The position numbers and the translations under genes are program-made. Source: Lichenibacterium ramalinae (GTDB lineage Bacteria; Pseudomonadota; Alphaproteobacteria; Rhizobiales; Beijerinckiaceae). Taken from it: a DNA stretch of 64,000 nucleotides. A model generated the notes under the pieces. The model was not told where the DNA came from. It worked only from the letters and a program-made list of their open reading frames with translations, and ran no database searches. Within the stretch, counting starts at the first letter, position 1. Each line of letters starts with the position of its first letter. Location of the stretch: contig NZ_QYBC01000013.1 of assembly GCF_004137085.1 (NCBI RefSeq), positions 62,001 to 126,000 on the forward strand, written 5' to 3'. Shown one piece after another: positions 57,854 to 64,000 of the stretch.

Positions 57854-59926
57854 ATGACCGTCCGCGTCGGGTCGACCCGGGCCGGCATCCGGTCGACGCA
57901 CCCGACCCTGCGCTTCCGGACCGTGCTGATCCTCGCCTTCACGCTCCTCGTCGTGGTGGCGGCCGCGGTCCCGCTCGCGCTCAGCGAGCGCACGCTCGCG
58001 TCGATGCGTCGGACGCAGGTCGAGCAGCAGTTCGCGCTCGTGTCGTCGGGCGTGCGCTCGAGGTTCGACGCCCAGTTCGGCGGCGCCAACGCCGTGCTCG
58101 CCACCCTGGCGGCGGGCTTCCCGTCGGACACGGCCGACGAGGCCGCCGCGGTCAGGTTGGCGCGCGTGCTGTCAGACCTTCGCGCGACGTCTCCGGTGGC
58201 GCTGGCGATCGTCTTCGCCAAGGCGGACGGAAGCTTCGGCCTCGCCCGCGCGCTGACGCCGGCGGACCGCGGCAGGGCCGAAGCGGCCGGCGTCGGCGAT
58301 GCAGCCTTCGAGGTCCAGACCGGCGCCACCCGCGACGGGTCGCGCTCCGACAGCTTCGCCTATCTCGACGCGACCTTCGGGATCCTCGCCCGGTCCCCGC
58401 CGACGCCGGCCGGCTACGATCCCCGGCAGCGTCCGTGGTACCGGCTCGCGCAGGCGACGGACCGCGGCGTCGTCACCCCACCCTACCGCTTCCAGGATTA
58501 TTCGGTCAGCGGCGTCACCCTCTCCCGTCGGGGTGGGGGGAGCGGGACGGACGTCTTCGGCATCGACGTCACGCTCGACGACCTGTCGGCATCGCTCCGG
58601 GACAGCGTGGCCTTCGACGGCGAGCAGGTCTCCATCCTGGAGGACGACGGCTGGCTCGTCGCCGACAGCGCCGTGACCGGCCTGCCCCTCATGCTGGACC
58701 GGGCGGATCACCAGTCGCGGAGCGGCACCACGACCGGGTTGGACCGGGTGGATGCCGTCTATCGCGCCTTCCGCCGCGATCCCGATCTGCGCGCCATGGA
58801 CCTCGACCTCCCCGGCGACCGCGTCCTCGCGAGCTTCGCCACCCTGCGTTTCGACAACCGCACCTTTCTGATCGCCAACACCCTGCCCGACGCGGTCTTC
58901 GACGCGCCGGTCCTGCGCTGGCTGCGGCGGGTGCTGGGCGTCGAATGCGCCGTGGTGGCCCTGGCCCTGGTGCTGGCGCTGCAGGCGGCGCGGTCCATGT
59001 CCGGTCCCATCATGGCCCTGGCATCGGACGTCGAACACATCGTCGCGTTTCGTGGCCTCCGCGCGCCGCGCCGCCCGAGCCGGCTTCGGGAGGTCGCGCG
59101 CCTGTCCGAGGCCGTCGATACCCTGGAGCTCGCGTTGCGGGCCTTCGCCACCTTCACGCCGCCACGCCTCGTCAAGGGCATCGTCGAACGCGGCGCCATG
59201 CCCGGCCTCGGAGGGATCAAGCAGGAGGTGGTCGTCATGTTCTCGGACATCGAGGGCTTCACCGCCCTGGCCGAGGACGTCGCCCCCGTGGACCTGACGG
59301 CGCAGCTGTCGCGCCACCTCGCCGCCATCGCCGACGCCGTGATCGCCTCGGGCGGGACCGTCGACAAGTTCATCGGCGACAGCGTCATGGCGTTCTGGGA
59401 CGGCGAGGGCGCGGCCGCGGCGGCCTGCACGGCGGCGCTCGCCGCCGAAGCGCGCATCGCCGGCCTCAACGCCGCCTTCGCCGCGGAAGGTCTGCCGGCC
59501 ATGCGGTCCCGCTTCGGCCTGCACAGGGGCGAGGCCATGCTGGGCAACGTCGGCACGCCCGGCCGCATGAGTTATACGGTGCTGGGCCATGTCGTAAACG
59601 TCGCGTCCCGCATCGAGGCGCTCAACAAGGAGCACGGGACGACCGTGCTGGTCAGCGACGCCGTGGTGGCGGTCGCCGGACGAACGATGGCCTTCCGGCA
59701 CGTCGCCGATGCCGTGGTGCGGGGAGCCAGGACGTCGGTCGGCCTCTACGCGCCCGTGTCGGAGGAGAGCGGGACCGTTGCAACATCCTCCGCGCCGCTC
59801 GGCGTCCCGGCGGGGGCGCCGTCGACGAGCCGGTCCAGCCCGGGTCGCGGCGTCGCCGATGCAGGCCAGGCCCGAAGCGGGAGCCTGGCGGGCTCTACGC
59901 CGGCAGAACCACGACCTTCGTCTTGA
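57854..59926 (+). CDS. Class III nucleotide cyclase with extracytoplasmic sensor
   Basis: A 690-residue receptor cyclase. A transmembrane helix at about 23-46 is followed by a dCache-like periplasmic domain (about 50-330, with DPRQRPWYRLAQA typical of this sensor), a second helix (VLRWLRRVLGVECAVVALALVL region, about 352-375), then the cyclase homology domain. Metal-binding Asp465 lies in MFSDIEGFTA and Asp509 in DKFIGDSVMAFWD; VLGHVVNVASRIEAL is the transition-state region. The tail of about 45 residues is Ser/Pro/Gly-rich. Product (cAMP or cGMP) cannot be told. Its last 32 bp overlap the convergent transpeptidase gene. Confidence 0.92.
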   Translation: MTVRVGSTRAGIRSTHPTLRFRTVLILAFTLLVVVAAAVPLALSERTLASMRRTQVEQQFALVSSGVRSRFDAQFGGANAVLATLAAGFPSDTADEAAAVRLARVLSDLRATSPVALAIVFAKADGSFGLARALTPADRGRAEAAGVGDAAFEVQTGATRDGSRSDSFAYLDATFGILARSPPTPAGYDPRQRPWYRLAQATDRGVVTPPYRFQDYSVSGVTLSRRGGGSGTDVFGIDVTLDDLSASLRDSVAFDGEQVSILEDDGWLVADSAVTGLPLMLDRADHQSRSGTTTGLDRVDAVYRAFRRDPDLRAMDLDLPGDRVLASFATLRFDNRTFLIANTLPDAVFDAPVLRWLRRVLGVECAVVALALVLALQAARSMSGPIMALASDVEHIVAFRGLRAPRRPSRLREVARLSEAVDTLELALRAFATFTPPRLVKGIVERGAMPGLGGIKQEVVVMFSDIEGFTALAEDVAPVDLTAQLSRHLAAIADAVIASGGTVDKFIGDSVMAFWDGEGAAAAACTAALAAEARIAGLNAAFAAEGLPAMRSRFGLHRGEAMLGNVGTPGRMSYTVLGHVVNVASRIEALNKEHGTTVLVSDAVVAVAGRTMAFRHVADAVVRGARTSVGLYAPVSEESGTVATSSAPLGVPAGAPSTSRSSPGRGVADAGQARSGSLAGSTPAEPRPSS

Positions 59927-60596
59927 TCGGCGTCCGGGCGTAGAGGTGGATCATGTCCTGGCTGAGCAGGCCGACGCAGCCGCTGGTGATGCCCTTGCCG
60001 ATCGTGTCCGGGTCGCTGCTGGCGTAGATCGTGTAGAGCGTATAGGCGCCGTTCTGGTAGAGGTGCAGGGTGCGGGCGCCGAGCGGGTTGTCGAGCCCCC
60101 CCGGCATGCCGTGGGCATAGGCGGCGGCCTCGGGCTGGCGCTGGATCATCTCCTTGGGCGGCGTCCACGTCGCCCATTCCGACTTGCGGCCGACATAGGC
60201 GTCGCCGTGCCACAGGAAGCCGTTGCGGCCGACATTGGCGCCGTAGCGGGTCGCCGAGCCCGCGCCCTCGATGCGGTAGACGTAATAGTTGCCGGGGTCG
60301 ACCACGATGGTGCCGGGCGCTTCGGGCGATTCGTACCGCACCGTCCGGCGGAAGAACTTCGGGTCCAGCTTGGCGATGTTCACCGCCGGGATCGGGAACT
60401 TCTCGTCCGGGATCGGGCCATAGGCCTTGGCGGCCTCGGCGAGCATCAGGGCGTCGGAGGTCGCGCAGCCGGCGAGCCCGAGCGCGCCGAACCCCGCGGC
60501 CGAGCCGACCAGGAACGACCGGCGGCTGAGGAAGCCCGCCCCGCGCGCGGGCGGGACGATCCCGCCGGCGACGCCATCCCCACCGTGCCTGGTCAT
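59895..60596 (-). CDS. L,D-transpeptidase (YkuD family), Tat/lipoprotein
   Basis: A 233-residue cell-wall enzyme. The N terminus has FLSRRSFLVGSAAGFGALGLAGC: a twin-arginine motif and a lipobox (LAGC), so export and lipidation are likely. The YkuD domain ends with HLYQNG and the catalytic GITSGCVGLLSQD (S-x-G-C with the nucleophile cysteine). It cross-links peptidoglycan or attaches lipoproteins. The ATG at 60596 is chosen; an ATG 24 bp upstream is possible. Its 3' end overlaps the cyclase gene by 32 bp. Confidence 0.9.
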   Translation of the reverse strand: MTRHGGDGVAGGIVPPARGAGFLSRRSFLVGSAAGFGALGLAGCATSDALMLAEAAKAYGPIPDEKFPIPAVNIAKLDPKFFRRTVRYESPEAPGTIVVDPGNYYVYRIEGAGSATRYGANVGRNGFLWHGDAYVGRKSEWATWTPPKEMIQRQPEAAAYAHGMPGGLDNPLGARTLHLYQNGAYTLYTIYASSDPDTIGKGITSGCVGLLSQDMIHLYARTPIKTKVVVLPA

Positions 60597-60722
60597 GTCC
60601 CGACGCGCCCCATGTCCCACGGCCGGGTGCGACGACGATCCACCGATCCCCCGACGCGCGGCCTGCCCGGTCGAGATAGCCGGTGGCGGGCTCGACTGAC
60701 AAGGGCATACGGCACCCCTGCC

Positions 60723-61325
60723 TCACGTCTCCGCCCGCCACCGCGCCAGCGGCAGCGGACGCGCCGCGGCGCTCATGCCCCAGTGTTCGCACAGCCGGTG
60801 CAGCCCCTCGCGCAGCCGCTCCAGCGCCAGGGCCTCGGCGGTGCGGGCATGGGCGCTGTCGGCGACGAGGTCGCGCAGGGCCGCGACGGGGCGGGCGGCC
60901 AGCACCACACCCGCCACATAGGGCATCAGGCGCACCCCGACGGCCGCTTCGGCCCGGCGCAGGGCGTCCCGGTGGCGGCGGGCGGCGTCGCCGGGGGTGG
61001 GGTCGGCGCTGCCGCCGTCGACGTGGGGACGGGCGAGGTCGACGGCCGACAGGGCGTCGAGGCCGGCGCGATGCCAGTGGGCGCGCAGACGGTCGCCGGC
61101 GTGCCACAGCGTCTCGTTGGCGGCGATGTCGTGGCGGTCGAGCAGGTTGCGGGCCCGCAAGACGTCGAAGGGGTCGGAGATGCGGCGCAGGCCGCCCGCC
61201 GCCACCGGCGCCTCGCCGTCCTGCCGGGCGTGGCGCAGGCGCTCGGGCGTGGCGTCCTGGTGGCCGGGCGCCACACGCCCGCCGGCCAGCGACACGGCCT
61301 CAACCTTGCGGCGCGGCACCGTCAC
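60723..61325 (-). CDS. DUF6456-family protein
   Basis: A 200-residue protein with a helical, Arg-rich core: LLDRHDIAANETLWHAGDRLRAHWHRAGL, RAEAAVGVRLMPYVAGVVLA (adjoining), and LERLREGLHRLCEHWG. I recall this as the DUF6456 type found beside phage-like regulators in Hyphomicrobiales. Function is unknown. The start is GTG 61325, overlapping the previous gene's stop as GTGA, so it is the third gene of a tightly coupled operon. Confidence 0.72.
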   Translation of the reverse strand: MTVPRRKVEAVSLAGGRVAPGHQDATPERLRHARQDGEAPVAAGGLRRISDPFDVLRARNLLDRHDIAANETLWHAGDRLRAHWHRAGLDALSAVDLARPHVDGGSADPTPGDAARRHRDALRRAEAAVGVRLMPYVAGVVLAARPVAALRDLVADSAHARTAEALALERLREGLHRLCEHWGMSAAARPLPLARWRAET

Positions 61326-61750
61326 GCCCTCCCGAAGACGGAGGCGAGCGTCGGGCCGCCGCGCGCCGGGCCCGGGCCGCCGGGCGGCCGCTCGACGCCG
61401 AGCCGGCGCAACGCCGCCCGGCCCTCCGCCAGGCTCGACACGACGGCGTGGGGGATGCGGAGGGCGATGCAGCGCTCGGCGAGGGCGCAGGCCGCCGGCC
61501 CCGGGCGCTCGGGGTCGCGCTCGATGCGCAGCAGCGCCACATGGCCGCGCGGCAGCAGCAGCGCCAGGGTGCGCCCGCTGGCGTCGGCAGGCTCAGCCCC
61601 GCCAGGCGACAGCGGCCAAACCTCCGGCAGGCGCAGCGCCAGGAAGCCGCGCAGACCCTCCTCCACCCGGGCGGGGTCGGGCCGGCGGCGCTCGTCGAGG
61701 CCAAAGGCGCCCCGCCGGCGCGGCGCGCGCAGCACGAGCGGCGGGCTCAT
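61322..61750 (-). CDS. Hypothetical protein, possible VRR-NUC nuclease
   Basis: A 142-residue protein. The middle reads LALLLPRGHVALLRIERDPE and ends with AAGRAALRRLG-like ALRRLGVERPPG, which resembles the strand-helix pattern of VRR-NUC holliday-junction-type nucleases, but the key catalytic residues are not clearly present. The start ATG 61750 overlaps the upstream stop (ATGA) and its own stop overlaps DUF6456. The nuclease idea is weak; unknown function is the safe call. Confidence 0.6.
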   Translation of the reverse strand: MSPPLVLRAPRRRGAFGLDERRRPDPARVEEGLRGFLALRLPEVWPLSPGGAEPADASGRTLALLLPRGHVALLRIERDPERPGPAACALAERCIALRIPHAVVSSLAEGRAALRRLGVERPPGGPGPARGGPTLASVFGRA

Positions 61751-61995
61751 GCCCGGCTCCCCGGCCCGGCGTGGCGCGACAGCCCGGCGTGCTGCGGGCA
61801 ATAGCTGGCGCCGGCCCGCCGCGCCGCGCCGCAGAAGGCGAAACCCGCGCTCCGCGGCTCCCCCAGGGGCCAGCGGCAGGCGCGGGGCGCCAGCCCGACG
61901 ACGGCCGTCGCGGCGGGCGGGAACCAGGGATAAGCGGGCGCGACCGGGCGCTCCGCGGCGAAAGCCGACGTCGACGGGACCATGATGTCCAACAT
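61747..61995 (-). CDS. Mini-GcrA: C-terminal domain of the GcrA cell-cycle regulator
   Basis: An 82-residue protein from ATG 61995 (an ATG at 61983 is also possible; neither has a clear ribosome site). Its second half, APRACRWPLGEPRSAGFAFC followed by GAARRAGASYCPQHAG, matches the C terminus of GcrA, the part that contacts sigma-70. The N-terminal helix-turn-helix that reads methylated GANTC sites is missing; the first 35 residues are Pro/Ala-rich instead. It is the first gene of the operon facing the XRE/S24 repressor across two palindromes. Confidence 0.7.
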   Translation of the reverse strand: MLDIMVPSTSAFAAERPVAPAYPWFPPAATAVVGLAPRACRWPLGEPRSAGFAFCGAARRAGASYCPQHAGLSRHAGPGSRA

Positions 61996-62051
61996 TGTCA
62001 GGGGTTGCGGGGCCGGAGGGTCTGGACGACTCGCCCCCGACCCGGCTAATA

Positions 62052-62066
62052 TGCCCATATTGGGCA
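62052..62066. promoter_or_regulatory. Operator O1 of the XRE/S24 module
   Basis: TGCCCATATTGGGCA is a palindrome with 6-bp arms and a 3-nt centre, located 56 bp before the mini-GcrA start and 49 bp before the repressor start. It pairs with the second copy at 62084; the centres are 32 bp apart, three helical turns, so both sites face the same side of the helix. Confidence 0.82.
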
Positions 62067-62083
62067 CGTCCGTCAAGCGTTTG

Positions 62084-62098
62084 TGCCCATTTTGGGCA
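62084..62098. promoter_or_regulatory. Operator O2 of the XRE/S24 module
   Basis: TGCCCATTTTGGGCA has the same 6-bp arms as O1 and differs only in the centre. It ends 17 bp before the GTG start of the repressor, so binding here would block its own promoter or initiation. Autoregulation is the natural reading. Confidence 0.82.
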
Positions 62099-62115
62099 TG
62101 TTCCTGGGGATCGCC

Positions 62116-62685
62116 GTGGCCAACAACCTGCGACAGCTGAGGGAAGGCCGCGGCTGGACGCAGGACGAGGCCGCCGCCGCCCTGGGAACCACCCGCAACC
62201 AATATGCCAAGCTCGAGGGCGGCAGCCGGCGCCTGTCGGACAAGTGGATCAAGCTCGCCGGCGAGGCCTACGGGGTGGACCCCGGCGACGTGGTGACGGA
62301 GCGGGCCGGCAGCGTGCCGATCGCCGGCTACGTGGGGGCCGGGACCGAGATGCATTTCTACGCCGAAACCCAGGGCCCGCTCGACGAGGCGCCAGCGCCC
62401 GAGGACGGCACGCCCGAAACGGTGGCGGCGGAGGTACGGGGCGAGAGCCTGGGCCCGCTGTTCAACGGCTGGCGGGTGTATTTCGACGACCGGCGCGAGC
62501 CCGTGACGGACGACCTCGTGGGCCGGCTCTGCGTGGTGGGGCTGGCGGACGGGCGTGTGCTGGTGAAACAGCTGCTGCGCGGCCGCATGGAGGGCCGCTT
62601 CGCCCTCCACGGCCAGTTCGGCGAGCCGGTGCTCGACGCCGACGTGCTCTGGGCCGCCAAGGTCAAGAGCATGATGCCGGGGTGA
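62116..62685 (+). CDS. XRE-family S24/LexA-like repressor
   Basis: A 189-residue two-domain repressor. Residues 3-55 are a helix-turn-helix (LRQLREGRGWTQDEAAAALG then TTRNQYAKLEGGSRRL). The C-terminal S24 domain has a cleavage-site-like Ala70-Gly71 (VPIAGYVGAG), catalytic-type Ser111 (GESLGP) and Lys151 (VLVKQLL). It may self-cleave when triggered, as CI and LexA do. I start it at GTG 62116, which has GGGGA 5 nt upstream; ATG 62098 and GTG 62083 overlap the operator and are less likely. It probably represses itself and the divergent mini-GcrA operon. Confidence 0.88.
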   Translation: MANNLRQLREGRGWTQDEAAAALGTTRNQYAKLEGGSRRLSDKWIKLAGEAYGVDPGDVVTERAGSVPIAGYVGAGTEMHFYAETQGPLDEAPAPEDGTPETVAAEVRGESLGPLFNGWRVYFDDRREPVTDDLVGRLCVVGLADGRVLVKQLLRGRMEGRFALHGQFGEPVLDADVLWAAKVKSMMPG

Positions 62686-62840
62686 CGTCGCGCCGGGCGC
62701 GGACAGGCAGAGCCGCGGCGGGACGCGAAGGGGCGGAGCCGCGGCGACGGCCCCGCGCGTTCGTGACCGCCCGGGCCCGGCTACCGGCGCGCCGCGGGAT
62801 CGCGTAAGGTCGTGGATCGTCCCGCCCCGGTGCCCATCCC

Positions 62841-63032
62841 ATGTCCGCCGCCACCGCCAACGCTTTCATCCTGGTCGCGATCGGGCTCGTCTTCGCCGTG
62901 TTGCTGGCCGGACTCGTCAACATGGTCCGGGGCGGCAGTTCCAACACGTCCCAGCGCCTCATGCGCTGGCGCGTCGGGCTCCAGTTCGTGGCCATCCTGG
63001 TGGTCATGACGGTGCTGTACTTCAGGGGGTGA
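62841..63032 (+). CDS. Twin-transmembrane HIG1-like protein
   Basis: A 63-residue protein with two helices (FILVAIGLVFAVLLAGLVNM and VGLQFVAILVVMTVLYF) and a short basic loop with SQRLMRWRVGLQF, the HIG1/hypoxia-induced-type pattern. Such small proteins are common just upstream of cob(I)alamin adenosyltransferase genes in alphaproteobacteria; a role in respiratory complexes is inferred from the family. The gap to the next gene is 4 bp, so they are cotranscribed. Confidence 0.82.
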   Translation: MSAATANAFILVAIGLVFAVLLAGLVNMVRGGSSNTSQRLMRWRVGLQFVAILVVMTVLYFRG

Positions 63033-63036
63033 TGCC

Positions 63037-63618
63037 GTGGTGATCCTCAATCGCATCTACACGCGCACCGGCGACGACGGGTCGACCGCGCTCGGCTCCG
63101 GCGAGCGGCGGCGCAAGTCGGATGCCCGCGTCGCCGCCTACGGCACGGTCGACGAGTGCAACGCCGCCATCGGCCTCGCCCGGCTCTCGGCCGCGACGGA
63201 ATCGCCCGAGCTCGACGCCATGCTGGGCCGCATCCAGAACGACCTGTTCGACCTCGGCGCCGACCTCGCGACCCCGCCGGCCGAAGCCGAGGCCGAGGGG
63301 GGCCGGCTGCGCGTCGTCCAGAGCCAGGTGGACCGGCTGGAGCGCGAGATCGACGCGCTGAACGCCGACCTCGCGCCGCTGCGCAGCTTCGTGCTCCCCG
63401 GCGGCACGCCGGCCGCCGCCGCGCTCCACCTCGCCCGCACCATATGCCGCCGCGCCGAGCGCCTCATGGTGGACCTCAAGGTCGGCCAGGGGGAGACGGT
63501 CGGCGACCCCGCCATCGCCTACGCCAACCGCCTGTCCGACTTCCTCTTCGTGGCGTCGCGCCACTGCAACCACCTGCGCGACGGCGACGTGCTCTGGGTG
63601 CCGGGCCGGGACCGGTAG
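63037..63618 (+). CDS. Cob(I)yrinic acid a,c-diamide adenosyltransferase (PduO type)
   Basis: A 193-residue PduO-family enzyme that adds the adenosyl group to reduced corrinoids. Signatures are RIYTRTGDDGSTALGSGERR, KSDARVAAYGTVDECNAAIG, DLFDLGADLATPP and RLSDFLFVASRHCNHLRDGD (the last with the adenosyl/cobalamin site). The start is GTG 63037. It completes the pathway to adenosylcobalamin with the cluster at 20-37 kb, although CobO-type enzymes elsewhere are possible. Confidence 0.94.
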   Translation: MVILNRIYTRTGDDGSTALGSGERRRKSDARVAAYGTVDECNAAIGLARLSAATESPELDAMLGRIQNDLFDLGADLATPPAEAEAEGGRLRVVQSQVDRLEREIDALNADLAPLRSFVLPGGTPAAAALHLARTICRRAERLMVDLKVGQGETVGDPAIAYANRLSDFLFVASRHCNHLRDGDVLWVPGRDR

Positions 63619-64000
63619 GGCAGGTGGCGATCGGGCGGCACCACCGGGTCGCGTGGCGCCGAGCCCCGCGGGCAGAAGGCGCCGCGGGGGCCCGCGGCAG
63701 ATCCGAAGCGCCGTCGGCTCCGGCGCATCCGCAGGAACATCGGACCGAGAGCGCTTTCGCCTTCGGCGAATTCGCTCCAGTTCCGAATGGAGAGCAGTTT
63801 CATCGGCTTGGAGTCGCCAATGCGACTCGGAGACGGCCGATGCTGCCCGAGAGCATTGCCGTCAGCCCGGGAGCGCCGGGCGATGCCGGGCCGCAGATAA
63901 TCTGGACTTGTTCTCATCTCCATTTCGAAACTTTCCAATAGATCCGGCCTATATTGACGGCTCGATCACGGCATCGGAAGACGAGGGGCCGACGGGCGCG
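63619..64000. other. Hairpin-rich intergenic region at the right edge
   Basis: No credible gene is seen in these 382 bp; an open frame on the minus strand (to 63938) overlaps the adenosyltransferase and lacks coding character. Three small hairpins lie in a row: TTCGCC/GGCGAA near 63760, CTCCA/TGGAG near 63775-63792, and GAGTCGC/GCGACTC at 63811-63828 with loop CAAT. This layout is like a repetitive extragenic palindromic element. Positions 63900-63960 turn AT-richer and probably hold the promoter of the next gene. Confidence 0.5.

Noticed and set aside
63519-63938. Minus-strand 139-codon open frame at the right end
   Set aside because: It overlaps the adenosyltransferase, has no recognisable domain and runs through hairpin-rich intergenic DNA.

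Overview
This 64 kb window is chromosomal DNA of a GC-rich alphaproteobacterium, most likely order Hyphomicrobiales (Rhizobiales). The evidence is GC-rich codon use throughout, the rpmH-rnpA-yidC-engB-argB gene order, a late-cobalt (aerobic-type) cobalamin cluster led by a cobalamin riboswitch, a GcrA-like protein and many GTG/TTG starts. No genus can be named from the sequence alone.

Layout. Positions 1-487 are the edge of a lower-GC foreign element that cuts a glycosyltransferase gene (to 1387). Upstream of that gene on the minus strand is a likely operon (1496-6185): a Tat-type isoaspartate methyltransferase, a spermidine-synthase-like membrane protein and a lipoprotein hydrolase. From 6466 to 12133 on the plus strand lie a cytochrome P450, a small secreted protein, asparagine synthetase and a YceI-cytochrome b561-YceI set. 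From 12177 to 20536 is a housekeeping block: epmB-epmA facing efp (the complete EF-P lysylation system), a pyrimidine-nucleotidase-like HAD enzyme with argB, then engB, yidC, rnpA, rpmH and a small glycine-zipper protein.

From 20734 to 37375 is a cobalamin-biosynthesis island: a class II amidotransferase, then cobB, cobA, cbiD, cobM, cobE, cobL, cobK, cobJ, a 180-bp tandem repeat block, cobI, cobH, cobG, cobN, cobW and a DUF1636 gene, with a cobalamin riboswitch reading into the last group. Together these cover most of the route from uroporphyrinogen III to cob(II)yrinate diamide; the PduO-type adenosyltransferase is at 63037. CobF is absent from the window and a CbiD-type enzyme stands in the cluster. 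A palindromic repeat of the same family as the 180-bp block is translated in frame inside CobN.

From 37493 to 53393 come a large alpha-2-macroglobulin, a DEAD-box helicase, a GNAT acetyltransferase, pyrophosphatase, an RMF/CrpP-like small protein, ispG, a selenocysteine tRNA (selC), a FetAB-type ABC pair, an isochorismatase-like hydrolase, glutamine-dependent NAD synthetase and a family 9 glycosyltransferase. Positions 53772-56830 form a small, less GC-biased accessory group (tandem ABM-domain membrane protein, nucleoside deaminase, FAD oxidoreductase) with a perfect palindrome and a strong hairpin between the genes. The right end carries a bestrophin-like membrane protein, a class III nucleotide cyclase, an L,D-transpeptidase and a divergent regulatory module: an XRE/S24 repressor faces a three-gene operon (mini-GcrA, possible VRR-NUC, DUF6456) across two 15-bp palindromes. 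It ends with a HIG1-type membrane protein, the adenosyltransferase and a hairpin-rich intergenic region.
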